Shown piece by piece: positions 1 through 9,879 of a stretch of DNA of 64,000 nt. The stretch is from contig NW_011887292.1 in assembly GCF_000151315.2 (NCBI RefSeq), positions 3,276,366 to 3,340,365 on the forward strand. The letters run 5' to 3'. The notes under the pieces are model-generated. The model had not been told where the DNA came from and ran no database searches. It saw nothing but the letters and a program-made list of their open reading frames with translations. How positions within the stretch are numbered: position 1 is the stretch's first letter; every line of letters starts with the position of its first letter. The stretch is from Capsaspora owczarzaki ATCC 30864 (Eukaryota; Opisthokonta; Filasterea). Both the position numbers and the translations under genes were made by a program.

Positions 1-17
1 TTTCAGCCCGCACTCAC

Positions 18-890
18 CTCTCCCCCCAGGCACAACCTGCGCTCGGCAACCCTACCTCGTCTACAAATGAATAATTGGCAATGCGGAGCGGGCCCTGCGG
101 CTTGCCAATGGCGAGGGTGTGGCGGTGGCCGCAAGCAATGGCAACAACTTGAATTCCGACAAATTTCTCAATCTGACGCGGTGTGTCGCATCGGGCGATA
201 GCATCAGCTCCATGGCCTAGCTGCGAGCCGGTGCCCCATGAGAAGCATCGACCATCGTCGCTCACGGCCACGGTGTGAGAGTTGCCGCACGCGATGCGAG
301 TAATGACAACGTCCATCTCTGCTCCAACCTGGCCGATCGGACGGTTGCGTTCGTCCATCTGCTGTTGATCATGTTCGCTGTCTAGGAATGACGGATCGCC
401 TCCAGCACTGCCGGCGAAGGGATCCTGAGCGTTGAGGCTGTTGTCGGCGGAACAGGCATGAAACCGGACCCGCCGAGGTCGGAGCTGCATTCGCCTGGAT
501 CCGTTGGATGCAACATCGGCGGCAGGCAGCCCGAGCTGGCCGTCCTGCGCGTCGCCCCAAGCGTAGACGCGTCCGCTCGAGCTGAGCGCAACAGTGTGAT
601 CGCGGCCGCACGCGACGGCGACGATGACGACGGGCGCGCCTGCTGCAGCTGCGTCTTGCTCGTCGTCAAAGCGCACAAGGGTCGGCTCTGTCCGCGTGAG
701 GGTGTCGCCGAGCCCCAGCTGGCCGTGCTTGTTCGAGCCCATTGTGAAGAGCGTGCCGTCGAGTGTGACGAACGCAGAGTGCTCGCCGCCCACCGCGACG
801 CTCTTGACTGCGCCCGTCTGGGGCAGTGCTCCCGATGCATTCGCTTGAACCGTTGCAGCTGGCTCTGGAGTGACGAGCGGCGGAATTCGC
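18..890 (-). CDS. RCC1-repeat protein, partial (runs off left edge)
   Basis: The minus-strand reading frame holds several RCC1-type blade signatures: G-G-E-H-S-A-F followed by FTMGSNKHGQLGLGD, then CGRDHTVALSSSGRVYAWG, then CGNSHTVAVSDDGRCFSWG, then CGHRHTLAIG. RCC1 repeats build a seven-bladed propeller, used by Ran exchange factors and by many unrelated scaffold proteins, so the exact role is open. The exon probably starts after an AG near 891 (the frame upstream meets a stop at 902-904) and ends at a GT donor near 17. A second possible donor lies near 55. Neither the first exon nor the C-terminal blades are defined here. A roughly 60-residue acidic or polar insert separates two blades. The repeat family is clear; orthology is not. 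Confidence 0.75.
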
Positions 891-1544
891 CTGTTGTTCC
901 ATCAAACAAGGTCAAAATTTCAATTCGCGTCACTCGTTCAACTAGGAAGGCCTTTTTCCCTCTTCTATCCATCCAGTCATCCAGCCATTCTCCTATCTTC
1001 CAATCTTCCATCCATCCATCCCTCTCCTTTGACATGGCAAAACGCAGACGAGAAGGTGCCCGGAAGCAGCTCAACGTCGCCGTTTCGCATCAACATCACA
1101 CCATTTCTCAGCAGCTTTGGAGTTCAGGTCCGCTTGCTTTCCGTCTCGTCATCCATCATGGAAGCACTACTCCAGGAACCTCTTCAAAAAATTGCATACC
1201 AGGGCTGAGACAGGCCGAAGCCCGACCACAGGAAGGCCTCGGTTGGTGAGGCAGCGTGCTCTGCCATACACTCCAAAAGAAAAGAAAACACACAAAGGCA
1301 GACTGAGACTCGTCTCGCAATGTAAATGTGCTGGTGCGGTTTGTTGGAGATGAGTGTACGTGATGCTCGACAGTAGACTGCATTATGAATTGCTGCACAC
1401 TATTGATTGGACAGCTTGCTTTCTGAGCAGATCTGAAATGGGGACCAGTTCCTATTCCCTTTTTTTTCCCCCTTTCTTTCTTTCACTCTCTCATTCTCTC
1501 ACTCTCTCTCTCTCACTCACTCACACTCTCTTTCTCGAGCAGTC

Positions 1545-1586
<42 letters not shown>

Positions 1587-1594
1587 GCCACGCA
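891..1594. other. Divergent intergenic region with pyrimidine-rich simple repeats
   Basis: This lies between the RCC1-like gene (-) and the ATXN7L3 gene (+). It contains an ATCC-rich stretch around 965-1025 and T-rich runs. The first exon of the RCC1-like gene is probably somewhere around 900-1050 but could not be fixed. I see no other convincing coding sequence. Confidence 0.5.
1551..1583. repeat. (CT)n microsatellite just upstream of the ATXN7L3 start
   Basis: A pure CT dinucleotide run of about 33 nt ends 11 nt before the ATG at 1595. It extends leftwards as an imperfect CT/CACT tract from about 1470. Its position suggests a pyrimidine-rich 5' UTR or core promoter element. Confidence 0.9.
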
Positions 1595-1719
1595 ATGCCT
1601 GCGACCAAGCGAACGCGCAAGAGCCAGCCGATCGCCCCTGCGAGTGGCTTGTCGCGCCGCAGCAGTGGAGGCCAGAGCGCAAGCACCAGAGCGAGCGACG
1701 CCAGCGACGGAAGACCAGC

Positions 1720-1750
<31 letters not shown>

Positions 1751-4700
1751 AACGATGATGAGAATGACAGCGACGAAGACGACGACGACGACGACGACGA
1801 CGAGGACGAGGACGGCGACGAGGACGCAGCGGATGACCGAGCCGGGGCTGCTGGTAAAGGACGAACGACGAGCCGCACTGCCGCTGCCGCTGCTGCTGCT
1901 GCTGATACTGCTGCGAGTGCAAGCGCAATGCAAATGGTGGTGGACGATCACGAGGACGCGTCGCAGTCGAGCGTGCAGCTGAAGGGCATCGAGCATGACA
2001 GCGATTACGAGGCTGGCGGCGATGTGAAAGGCCGTGGTGCTGGTCGCACTGATCACGATGACGACGGACGCTATCACAAGAACAGCAATGCTGCTGCCTC
2101 AGATGACGATGACGACGACGACGACGATGATGATGACGATGACGATGCTGATAATGATGATGACGAGGACGAGGACGACGACGACGAAGACGACGGCGAG
2201 CACGAAGACGGACGTACAGATCGGAGAGGAAACAGACGGCGGTCTGCCGCTGCTGTTGCTGCTGTTGCCAGCGCTCGAGGCAAGAGCAGCACGTCGTCCG
2301 CTCGAGGGAAGCGACCCGCTGCCACTGCTCGTACCGGCGCGGCTGCAGGTGCCCAACGAACAAGCCAGACGGCTGCCCGCGGCGGAGCATTGGGCAAGCG
2401 AGGGCGAGGTCGAGGAGCGGCAGCGTTAACAGCATCTGTCTCTGCCAGGCAGCAGCAGCAATCACACGCTGTCGCTATGGACGAAGACGGCAATGAGGGG
2501 TCGGACAATCGTGAAGACAATGGCGACCGTCGAGATGCAGCGTTGGCAGCCAGCAAAAACCCTGCTCAACCTGGAGCAATCACAGTGGAGCACCTGCAGC
2601 TCCAAAAGAAGCTCTTACAGGCCATCATCGCTGGCACGGGATCTGCCGTTGGATCGGCAACCTCGTCGCTGGAGACACTGCCACTGAGTCGCGCTGCACT
2701 AGTACGCATCCGTTACGTTGCAGCCTGCTGCAAAAGTTTGAGCACAGCCGCGAGATGACTTATTTTTGGTTGTAATCGTCCACCTCCTTCTTAGGTATTG
2801 GAGCTGTATCACGATCTGCTCGAAAAGGTGTTGACCGAGGTTGTATTTTCAGTACACCGGCAAGCCAAGACCACCATCGTCCCAGAACCCAACTCTGCAG
2901 CCTCCGCGGCGGCCAAACTTGGTATTACTAGGTAAGTACCTGAACTCTTGTTGCATTTGTGCATGTGTACATCTCTTTGGCATGCTGGGAACCTTGTGTC
3001 TCACTGGTGTTTTCGCTTTGTGGCAACCTATTTTGTGTGATTTTCCGTCGATTTGGCTCTGACTTGATTGTGCTCCTGACCTATAGCTCCCGTATGTTCT
3101 ACTAATCGTGTGATGATGGTACTGTTGTGCGTGTGTGTCACTCCCATTCGTGCTGACTGGCTATTCTATTTGACAACTTTCTTTTTTGTTTTACCAGGTC
3201 CGATTGTCAACCGATCTGGCTTGGATGTGTTTGGCAATGCTCCCAGCACGATTGCAAACGAAACATTCGAATGCACCAACTGCCGGAGAATTGTTGTGGC
3301 CTCGCGATTTGCCCCGCATCTTGAAAAGTGTCTTGGTGTTGGCGGTCGCAGCCGCGTCAGCAGCAGGCGCTACATTCCACACACAGGGTCGACATTCCCT
3401 CCATCCAAAACCACACCAGCACCCGTTGCGCCGACTCCGACACCACCCGTGCCTCCTTCTCCCGCTTCAGCAGCTTCAGCAGAGCCGGCAGCTTCATCGT
3501 CGTCGGCCAACGTCAACAGCAGCAGCAGCAGCAACAACAACAACAACAACAACAACACCCACAACAGCACATCTCGAAACAACACAATCAGCCATGCTGA
3601 CGACGCCGGCAATGTCTCTGACTCTTCCATTTCAGAGTTGGAGGACACAGATTTGAGTGAAAGCACTGGATCACTGGCATCCTCTTCTGCCAAGCGTAAG
3701 GGGGTTTTTGTTCGTTTCTTTTTGTCCATAGATGGTTGATGTCTAAAGTCGCAGACAACTTACTTTGTGGTTTTTATGGGAAAAACAGCGTCTGCAAAGC
3801 GACCAATTGGCCGACCGAAGCTGTCAGAGGTACAGTGTTCTGTGTTTGTGATTGGTTTTGTGCGAGCCTGAACATGCCTCGGCTCACGTTTCAAGCACGC
3901 CTTCTTTTTTGCAGATTTCCAAAGGAAAAACCATTGCCCACAACGTTGTGAGTGGGAGCTCGGCTTCCCCACTTTTGGTCGCGTCGGCGGCAGCGCCCGC
4001 CACGTCGTCGGCTGCCCCTACGCAGCCACCATCTCCATGGAAGGGCTCTCCACAGCCCGCCACCGACTCGCCATATGCTCCGTATAGTTATCCGCTTCCA
4101 CCACGAGCAGCCCAGCCGATCCAGCCACCGGCGATGGCTAGTGCCATGCATAGTCCGTATGCCATGCCAGCCCCAAGCATGTTTGTCCCCTACTATGCGG
4201 CTGGCGTCAACGGCTTGCAAGATCCGCAAGCTCGCGCCTCGCCTTCAATGACCCCTGCCGGGAAATCCTTGGCCGAACTTCAAGCAATATTTAATCAGGT
4301 AGAGTTTTGTTTTGTTCTTGTTGTTGGTTGAGTGGCGGTGATTTTGGGAGTGAGGGATGAATGAGACTTTGCGCTGTTGCCGACTCGCTCAAACTCGGTG
4401 ATGGACAGAATTGCGGTGTTTTGTCAACCAACACGGGCAAGCTCTGCTCCAAATCTCTCCGTTGTCCACAGCACACGGACGAACAGCGCGCTGCAGTTCG
4501 CGCCCAGTTCCTTGGTACGAGACTGCTACTATGATGAGGCGCGACGATGAAAAAATGTCCAGTTTGGTGTGTCTGACCATGTTGTTTGTGTCATGCAGAT
4601 TCCTATGACACATCCTCCGTGGCCCTATCGGCACATTACCTTGGGACACAGTCAGGTTCTGGTACGTACCACCTCTCCCGGCAGGGATCCAATGGCGTGT

Positions 4701-5063
4701 TTCGGATGTTTTCTCACATTTTTTTATCTTGCTTGGATTTCCCAGATACTGCAGATTTAGGTGATCGGAGCTCCAATAATTCGCCATTTTTGACGTCTTC
4801 ACCAACCGGCCAGCCAATCAAGAAAAAGAAAGGCCGCCCACCGAAGAAGGCTCGCCTTGGTGGGTATTCTTGCTCGGTGTCTTTGGACGACATCATAAGT
4901 CCAGCTTGGCACTGACCTGTCCAACTTTTTGTCAACAGACGATTCTCTTGTGGTGCGATCGACTCCGTCCCCACTGCACATTCACCCGCTCGTTGCACCT
5001 GGTTCGCATCGGCGAACGGTGAGCGTATCTGATGAAGTGGTCGACGTTGTTGGGATTCATTGA
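1595..5063 (+). CDS. ATXN7L3: ATXN7L3/SGF11-like subunit of the SAGA deubiquitinase module
   Basis: Ten exons are inferred: 1595-2701, 2795-2931, 3087-3091, 3198-3695, 3789-3829, 3915-4298, 4409-4514, 4599-4661, 4746-4859 and 4939-5063, joining in frame to about 859 residues. Exon 2 encodes the SGF11 N-terminal helix (LELYHDLLEKVLTEVVFSVH). Exon 4 encodes the SGF11 zinc finger: FECTNC, then RFAPHLEKCLG, a C-x2-C...H-x3-C site. Exon 7 encodes an SCA7-type zinc domain (CGVLSTNTGKLC...CPQH). Exon 9 carries a basic GRPPKK AT-hook-like patch. In animals this protein anchors the USP22 deubiquitinase on nucleosomes to remove ubiquitin from H2B. Unusually, exon 1 adds about 369 residues of Asp/Ser-rich, low-complexity acidic sequence before the conserved part; metazoan proteins lack this. 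That exon might instead belong to a separate transcript, but the splice phases fit. Confidence 0.88.
3087..3091 (+). other. 5-nt microexon of the ATXN7L3 gene
   Basis: CTCCC is flanked by a CTATAG acceptor and a GTATGT donor. Exon 2 ends with two extra bases and the zinc-finger exon starts with two, so direct joining breaks frame. Inserting exactly these 5 nt restores it, giving S-S-R-P-I-V across the junctions. Confidence 0.7.
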
Positions 5064-5329
5064 AGGTCCAGAGCGCAGCGTAACCCTTTTTTTGCAGCTA
5101 GAGTGAACGTGGATGATGTATCGTCACGCGCTGTAGTCTTTGTGTTTTGATGGAATTGACGTTATGTACAATAAGATATGATATTTTGACAACGACGAAT
5201 CGTAAAACAGTCTGTACATCCATCCAAGATAACGCATATCGAGGCCGGCATGGTCTTCTAAAAGCTGTGCAAGTGCCAAGCGCAGAGCTTGTGCAGTGGT
5301 GGTGGTGTGTGGTGGTGGTGGTGGGTGAA

Positions 5330-6472
5330 TTACAGAGCTTGGGCCAAGGCAGACGATACAAGCAAAAGCCGCTCGCGAATCACACGCGTGTTGAGCAATT
5401 GCTGTTGGCGGTAGGGCGAGAGCTCGCATGTGGCGGAGGTAATCCATGCAAAGTAGAACGACAAGGTCGACAGAGTGGCATGGAGAGAAGCCGCGACGGG
5501 CGTCGGGCCGCGAGTTTGCAAATCAGTCAAGGTCATTTCGCTGAATTGGAGCGCTTGGCGCCAAGCAGGAAGGTAGGCATCGACGGCGGCGTTTCCTGCG
5601 GGCATGCTCTGGACTCTTGACAGCAGACGCGCGCAAATACTCTGAGCCACCGCGAGTGCGTGGGCGGACTCGTCCGCGGACTCGAACGCAGCGTCTTCCA
5701 TCTGGTGGACGCCGCATCGCCAGACACCTGCATCCGTCATACGGCGCGAGTCGATATCGATGCGATGGGTGGCGCGAGCGTGGACACGCACCGATCCGTC
5801 CTGGAGCGGTTCGACGGACTCGAGCTGCATTTGGCAACCAACGTCAGGGGCTTGAACGCGGCCGAGATTGTCGAGCAGCACCTTGACGGTCTGCCGAGCG
5901 AGCGTCGGGTCGTTGGGCAGGACGCTGGCGACACAGATGCCGAGGCTCGCGCCGTTCGGTTGCGCAGATGATGATGAAGCAGGTTGTTGTTGTTGCTGGG
6001 TTGAGGGTGCTGGCTGAAACGCCGACAGCCACACTGGGGTCAGCTCGCCCTCAACAGCAGCATCAGCATCCGCAACATCCGCAGGCGCATCGGCAACGTC
6101 AATGTCAGTGGCTTGGATGTCACGGATGGCAGTGGCGACGTCGGTGGCGGCGGCGGCGGCGGCGAGTGACGCGGTGACCGCAGCCGAGCCGAGCGTTGGC
6201 AGGTCGCCGACAGTCGGTTTGGGCAGCCCCGCCGCGTACCCAAATTCGAATCGCGATGCTGCTGCTGTGGCTGTGGTGGCCGTGTCGCTGCTGCTTGGAT
6301 GACGCAGAAGCTGTGGCTGGGCACCGTGGTTGCCGGTGCTGGTGAGATGCGAGAAGCGGGACGATGGTGCGGATGATGCTGCGGCACTGCGCAAAAGCCA
6401 GCGCGCGACGGCGGGCGCTGAAACGACAACGGCCACCGCTTGTCCCGGAAACACTACGCCAGGCAAATGCAC
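5330..6472 (-). CDS. LON substrate-binding (LON-N) domain protein, possibly mitochondrial
   Basis: A single exon encodes 380 residues. The first 40 residues are rich in Ala, Arg and Ser and lack acidic residues, which would suit a mitochondrial presequence. From about residue 160 the sequence follows the LON N-terminal domain: a G-I-C-V strand, a DGSVRVHARATHRIDI segment matching the family's G-R-x-R-F/I strand, and a C-terminal helical part with FAW-I-T, L-S-P-Y-R-Q-Q-Q-L-L and R-V-I-R-E-R-L. That tail resembles the Lon pattern in which helices end by leaving LL...R-R-L. No AAA+ or protease domain follows, so this is a stand-alone LON-N protein of the kind seen in LONRF, cereblon and bacterial YcaM-like families. 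Similarity is judged by pattern and is moderate. It converges on ATXN7L3, with 3' ends 266 bp apart. Confidence 0.6.
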   Translation of the reverse strand: MHLPGVVFPGQAVAVVVSAPAVARWLLRSAAASSAPSSRFSHLTSTGNHGAQPQLLRHPSSSDTATTATAAASRFEFGYAAGLPKPTVGDLPTLGSAAVTASLAAAAAATDVATAIRDIQATDIDVADAPADVADADAAVEGELTPVWLSAFQPAPSTQQQQQPASSSSAQPNGASLGICVASVLPNDPTLARQTVKVLLDNLGRVQAPDVGCQMQLESVEPLQDGSVRVHARATHRIDIDSRRMTDAGVWRCGVHQMEDAAFESADESAHALAVAQSICARLLSRVQSMPAGNAAVDAYLPAWRQALQFSEMTLTDLQTRGPTPVAASLHATLSTLSFYFAWITSATCELSPYRQQQLLNTRVIRERLLLVSSALAQAL

Positions 6473-7536
6473 AAAATCTGATGACGAGTGGCAGAAAAAA
6501 AAAAGAACACGACCAGCAAAGTAAAGTCAGCGGGAAGCAAGGCCAAAGACGAGCAGAGCCAACGCAGATGAAGGGGACGGTTGAGGAGTGAAACACAGTG
6601 AATGAACGCTGAATCATAAAGAACGCCTTCTTGTTGTTTTTTCAATGACAGCATTATTTTTTTATGATTGTTTTTTTTTTTTCGATTGTTTTTGGCTTTT
6701 TTTGTATTTTAAAAGGAGTTGCGGTCAAACCCAACACGATCGCATCGATCGAAGGAGGAATGAGAGCGACAGAAAAGAGTGTGCAGAGGAGGCACGGACG
6801 AGAATGGCGTACCGAGGGAGTGCAGTGGGGCATCGGCGCCTGCGGAGGAGCTGGAGGAGGATGTGGCTGGGAGGATGAGTTTTGGCGTTGTTTCGCTCGG
6901 GTCTGCGTATGCAGCTGTTGCGGCAGATCGCATCGTGGAGGTCATTGCAGGCGACAATGAGCTTGCTCGGGCTCGTCCGGGATAGTTGTGAAGAGTACGC
7001 AGTGGCATCCGTGCGACTGCACGACGGCAAGTGGCAGAAGGAAGTGACAAGGCAAACATTATTTGGGGCTTTTTTTGTTTTCAACAATTCTAAAAAAGAA
7101 TAAAGACTAACCTCTGTCTTGACTAGAGTGCACACAATCGTATAGTGTTGCATGAATGTTGCGACACCTCCGATGAAAACCGATTTTTGTAACTTGTGTG
7201 ACGCTTGTTTGATGCGTCAAGCGCAGCAAGTCGGGCTGTCATCAAATCAAAAGCAATAGAAAATGCATGGTCTGTTTTGACTGAAGTTTTGGTTGTTGGA
7301 CAAGAAAGCTTGACTATTTCGACAATACATGGTACAAGCTGAAAATCGACAATGAATGCTAACACTCCAAACGTGAGCAAAACGTCGGCGTTTGGGAGTA
7401 TTTTTTTTTGTTTTTTGCGCTGCTGTGACTGGAGCGTTGTGCGCCACAATAAACACAGCAAGCACACACACTAAACACATAACAATCACATTGAAAAAGG
7501 GGGAGCGCTGGCCGCTCATCCACTGGAAACGCCGAG
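6473..7536. other. Intergenic region between the LON-N gene and the first ISG12-like gene
   Basis: AT-rich flanks (T-runs at 6655-6710, A-rich at 6490-6515) surround a GC-richer core at about 6720-7060. The core holds one possible small ORF, listed separately. The 7140-7530 part is the 3' flank of the first ISG12-like gene, and I see nothing convincing in it. Confidence 0.4.
6709..7059 (-). CDS. Possible small gene, 116 residues, unknown
   Basis: I do not recognise this ORF. It starts in a GC-rich block bounded by AT-rich sequence, a pattern shared by real genes here. Its first 35 residues are Arg/Ala/Ser-rich with no acidic residues, like an import presequence, followed by a Ser/Pro-rich remainder with no known motif. 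It lies on the same strand and 236 bp upstream of the LON-N gene, so it could also be a 5' part of that transcript. Chance ORFs of this size are common in GC-rich blocks. Confidence 0.25.
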   Translation of the reverse strand: MFALSLPSATCRRAVARMPLRTLHNYPGRARASSLSPAMTSTMRSAATAAYADPSETTPKLILPATSSSSSSAGADAPLHSLGTPFSSVPPLHTLFCRSHSSFDRCDRVGFDRNSF

Positions 7537-8139
7537 CTAATTGGACGTGGCGAGCTTGTCCTGAGCCGCTGTTTCATCCTGCGCCTCTTTCTCAGCGGGC
7601 TCGGTCTCAGCTTCTTGTGGTTTGGCGTCGCTTTCCACAGAGTCTTTGGACGAGGCCAGTGTCTCTGTTGCAGCCTGAGCCTTCTTGTCGGCTTCGAGCT
7701 TGTCCTGAGCCGCTTTGTCATCCCGCGCCTTCTTTTCAGCTTGCGCTTTCTTTTCAGCTTGCGCCTTCTTTTCGTCCGCCTCTTTCTTAGCCTGCTTGGC
7801 ATGTATTCTCCAGCCAGCCACCGCCAGCACCGTAATGGCAACGGCACCACCGACGACTGCCAACGGACCCGCTGCAGCGACCAGTGACACTGTGCCAACC
7901 GACTGGAGGGTGGCGACGAGGCTGCCCGCAGCAACGCCTCCGCCGTTGGCAATCGCCGCTGCGGACATCATGCTTGCCGCAGTCGATCCAGCAGCGATGC
8001 CACCGGCGCCAAAGCCGACTGCATTTACCGCTGCGACGACCGCCACGGGAGCTGCAGAGGCCGCGACCACGCCGGTGGCGGCAACTTTCTCGCCGGTTGA
8101 GAAAGTCGGATCAGAATCGTTGTCAGAATTATTGGACAT
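7537..8139 (-). CDS. ISG12/IFI6-IFI27-like membrane protein, copy 1
   Basis: The protein is 200 residues from the MSNNSD start. Residues about 15-105 carry the glycine/alanine-rich hydrophobic ISG12 signature: [30 protein letters not shown], then VATLQSVGT. This matches the interferon-inducible IFI6/IFI27 family, whose vertebrate members insert in mitochondrial or ER membranes and affect apoptosis and virus replication. A third hydrophobic segment follows (PLAVVGGAVAITVLAVAGW), then a long Lys/Glu/Ala-rich tail with AEKKAQ repeats that is probably helical and cytosolic. Vertebrate proteins lack this tail. An upstream in-frame extension exists, but the MSNNSD start fits the other copies. This is the longest of three tandem same-strand copies sharing promoter repeats. 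Confidence 0.85.
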   Translation of the reverse strand: MSNNSDNDSDPTFSTGEKVAATGVVAASAAPVAVVAAVNAVGFGAGGIAAGSTAASMMSAAAIANGGGVAAGSLVATLQSVGTVSLVAAAGPLAVVGGAVAITVLAVAGWRIHAKQAKKEADEKKAQAEKKAQAEKKARDDKAAQDKLEADKKAQAATETLASSKDSVESDAKPQEAETEPAEKEAQDETAAQDKLATSN

Positions 8140-8224
8140 TGTTTCGAAATATAAAAGACTGGCTTTTTGACCAAAAAAAAAGTCGACAACAGCAGAGATA
8201 TTGACGATATTGTCGTACTTTCTC

Positions 8225-8287
8225 AGCACTAAAGTGCTAGCCTGGTTTGATATGGCGCGGGGTATTGTACTCCGCTGAGAGCAGAAT
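8225..8287. promoter_or_regulatory. Repeated promoter element, ISG12-like copy 1
   Basis: A short dyad AGCACT-AA-AGTGCT (8225-8238) is followed by GGTTTGATATGGCG and a GGGGT...CTCCGCTGAGAG segment. The same arrangement occurs upstream of copy 2 (twice), and the dyad alone upstream of copy 3. It lies about 85-150 bp upstream of the copy 1 ATG. A regulatory role is inferred from conservation among copies. Confidence 0.55.
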
Positions 8288-8345
8288 TCGGTTTTGTGGT
8301 TTGTTTCATTTGTCTGAAAACAGTCCATGCTACAGAGTACACTGG

Positions 8346-8376
8346 AGATCTGCACAGTCACATGCACGCTTGGATT
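8346..8376. repeat. 31-bp repeat downstream of ISG12-like copy 2
   Basis: This is identical over 31 bp to 9231-9261, starting AGATCTGCACAGTCACATGC. Both lie at the 3' side of a gene copy, marking the ends of the duplicated unit. Confidence 0.85.
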
Positions 8377-8553
8377 GGATTGATTGCAGGTTGGTTGGAT
8401 AACAAGGTGGACACGGAAGAAGCTGAAAAGCTACAGATCGACAAAATCAAAAAAGACAAGAAAAACAAATATAAACAAAAGCACTTCGTTTGGAGTACTT
8501 CAGCCAACAATATCGCCTTGCTTGAGTCTCGGCCGGAGCTAAGGATTGACAGG

Positions 8554-8952
8554 CTAAGACGGGACAGAGGCCTCGACCTCCTCTTCCGCCTCGACCTCCT
8601 CCGCCTCTGCGGAACGAGCTGGAGAGGCCGCGGCTGTGTCAGCATCGCCTCGCCGCCAGACGTAGCTCGCCGCCAGCACCAGAGCGCCAGCGATACCACT
8701 GGCTACTACAGCAGGGCCTGCTACAGCGGCTGCTGACATTGTACCAACCGACTGGAGAACGGCGACGAGGCTACCTGCAGCAATGTTTCCTCCATTTGCG
8801 GTTGCCGCTGAGGACATCATGCTGGCTGCGGTCGATCCTGCAGTGATGCCATCTGCGGTAAATCCGATCGCATTTAATAGCATTGGAATTGAAGAAATCG
8901 CGCCAGCAACGCCGCCAGCAACGCCTGCTGCAGCGGCTTCGGGTGATGGCAT
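8554..8952 (-). CDS. ISG12/IFI6-IFI27-like membrane protein, copy 2
   Basis: The protein is 132 residues from the MPSPEA start. The core reads GFTADGITAGSTAASMM, then NIAAGSLVAVLQSVGT, then a third hydrophobic stretch ending SYVWRRG. The tail is short and acidic (AEEVEAEEEVE) rather than the Lys-rich tail of copy 1, so the copies have diverged mainly at the C-terminus. The predicted topology is two or three membrane-embedded helices. The upstream 66 bp (8960-9025) is almost identical to that of copy 3, implying a recent duplication of this pair. An in-frame start at 8979 is possible but lies inside that shared upstream block. Confidence 0.82.
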   Translation of the reverse strand: MPSPEAAAAGVAGGVAGAISSIPMLLNAIGFTADGITAGSTAASMMSSAATANGGNIAAGSLVAVLQSVGTMSAAAVAGPAVVASGIAGALVLAASYVWRRGDADTAAASPARSAEAEEVEAEEEVEASVPS

Positions 8953-8959
8953 TGAAGGT

Positions 8960-9025
8960 GAAATCGACTGAAAATACAAGAATGGTCTCAGCGCGGAAAA
9001 GATACATAATAGGGATCAAGCACTT
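8960..9025. repeat. 66-bp proximal promoter/5' UTR repeat of copy 2
   Basis: This matches 9880-9945 with one visible mismatch (GCGCGG versus GCACGG). It begins 7-8 bp upstream of each start codon, so it is probably 5' UTR plus core promoter. It includes CGGAAAAGATACATAATAGG. Confidence 0.85.
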
Positions 9026-9140
9026 TGGTGCTGGCTTGGTTTGATATGGCAAGGGGTGTTCCGTTGGGAAGAGGATTCAAACAGCACTAAAGCGCTTGGT
9101 TTGATATGGCGAGCGGTGTTCCGCTGAAAGAGGAAAATTC
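9019..9140. promoter_or_regulatory. Doubled promoter element of ISG12-like copy 2
   Basis: There are two consecutive units, each with an AGCACT-type dyad (9019-9032 and 9083-9096) followed by TTGGTTTGATATGGC and a GGTGTTCCG-T/C-TG motif. The unit spacing is about 64 bp. Copy 1 has one such unit. A T-rich tract at 9167-9196 follows. Confidence 0.55.
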
Positions 9141-9230
9141 AAAGATTGTTTTGTTTTTGTTTGGTTTTTTTTTTTTTTTTGGTTTTTTTTTTTTTTCACT
9201 GAAACCGGTTGTGCATGCTCCAAAGTACGT

Positions 9231-9261
9231 AGATCTGCACAGTCACATGCACGCTTGGATT
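9231..9261. repeat. 31-bp repeat downstream of ISG12-like copy 3
   Basis: Identical partner of 8346-8376, at the 3' side of copy 3. Confidence 0.85.
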
Positions 9262-9569
9262 AAATTGGATTGACATTTGGTTGGATAACAAAGTGGACAA
9301 TACATGCACACGTAGAGCTCAAAGCTGAAACAAAAATGACGAGAAAAACAAACATCAACAAAAGGAATCAAATTGGAGTACTTTTTCTTTCTTTCGTAAT
9401 CTGATCCACCACAGAAGCAGCCAACAATGTCGCCTTGCTTGAGCATCGGCTGGGGCTTGATGTTGCTTGGCATTGCCTTCCGCAGAGTCTTTGGACGAGA
9501 CCTCTGCCTCTGTCGCAGTCTTAGCCCTCGATATTGCCGGTCTAATTTCAATCCTGAGCGGCCATGTCG

Positions 9570-9872
9570 TCATCCCCAGAAGTACCTCGCCCCTAACATA
9601 ACAGCGCCAACGGCACCACCGACTGCTGCGGCAGGGCCTGCTACAGCGACCGCTGACATTGTACCAACCGACTGGAAAGTGGCGACGAGGCAACCCGCAG
9701 CAACGCCTCCGCCATTGGCAATTGCCGCTGAGGACATCATGCCAGCTGCGATCGATCCTGCAGCGATGCCACCGGTGCCAAATCCGATTGCATGTAGTAG
9801 ACCCAGGCCCACCGTTGGAAGTGCAGTAACGGCGACAGCAACGCTGCCAGCAACGGTTTCGGTGGATGCCAT
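9570..9872 (-). CDS. ISG12/IFI6-IFI27-like membrane protein, copy 3 (shortened tail)
   Basis: The protein is 100 residues from the MASTETV start. It keeps the full ISG12 core ([39 protein letters not shown]) and a third hydrophobic segment ending GARYFWG at a stop. Downstream, another frame (about 9410-9540) encodes a sequence resembling the copy 1 tail: TEAEVSSKDSAEGNAK against TETLASSKDSVESDAK. The ancestral tail has therefore been lost from the reading frame by a small indel or is joined by splicing I cannot see. The core is intact, so the protein may still work as a short form. Confidence 0.75.
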   Translation of the reverse strand: MASTETVAGSVAVAVTALPTVGLGLLHAIGFGTGGIAAGSIAAGMMSSAAIANGGGVAAGCLVATFQSVGTMSAVAVAGPAAAVGGAVGAVMLGARYFWG

Positions 9873-9879
9873 TAAAAAC

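Noticed and set aside
1517-2465. Long minus-strand ORFs opposite ATXN7L3 exon 1 (Arg/His- or Val-rich)
   Set aside because: They are mirror translations of the Asp-codon and (CT)n repeats; the plus-strand frame is supported by splicing to SGF11.
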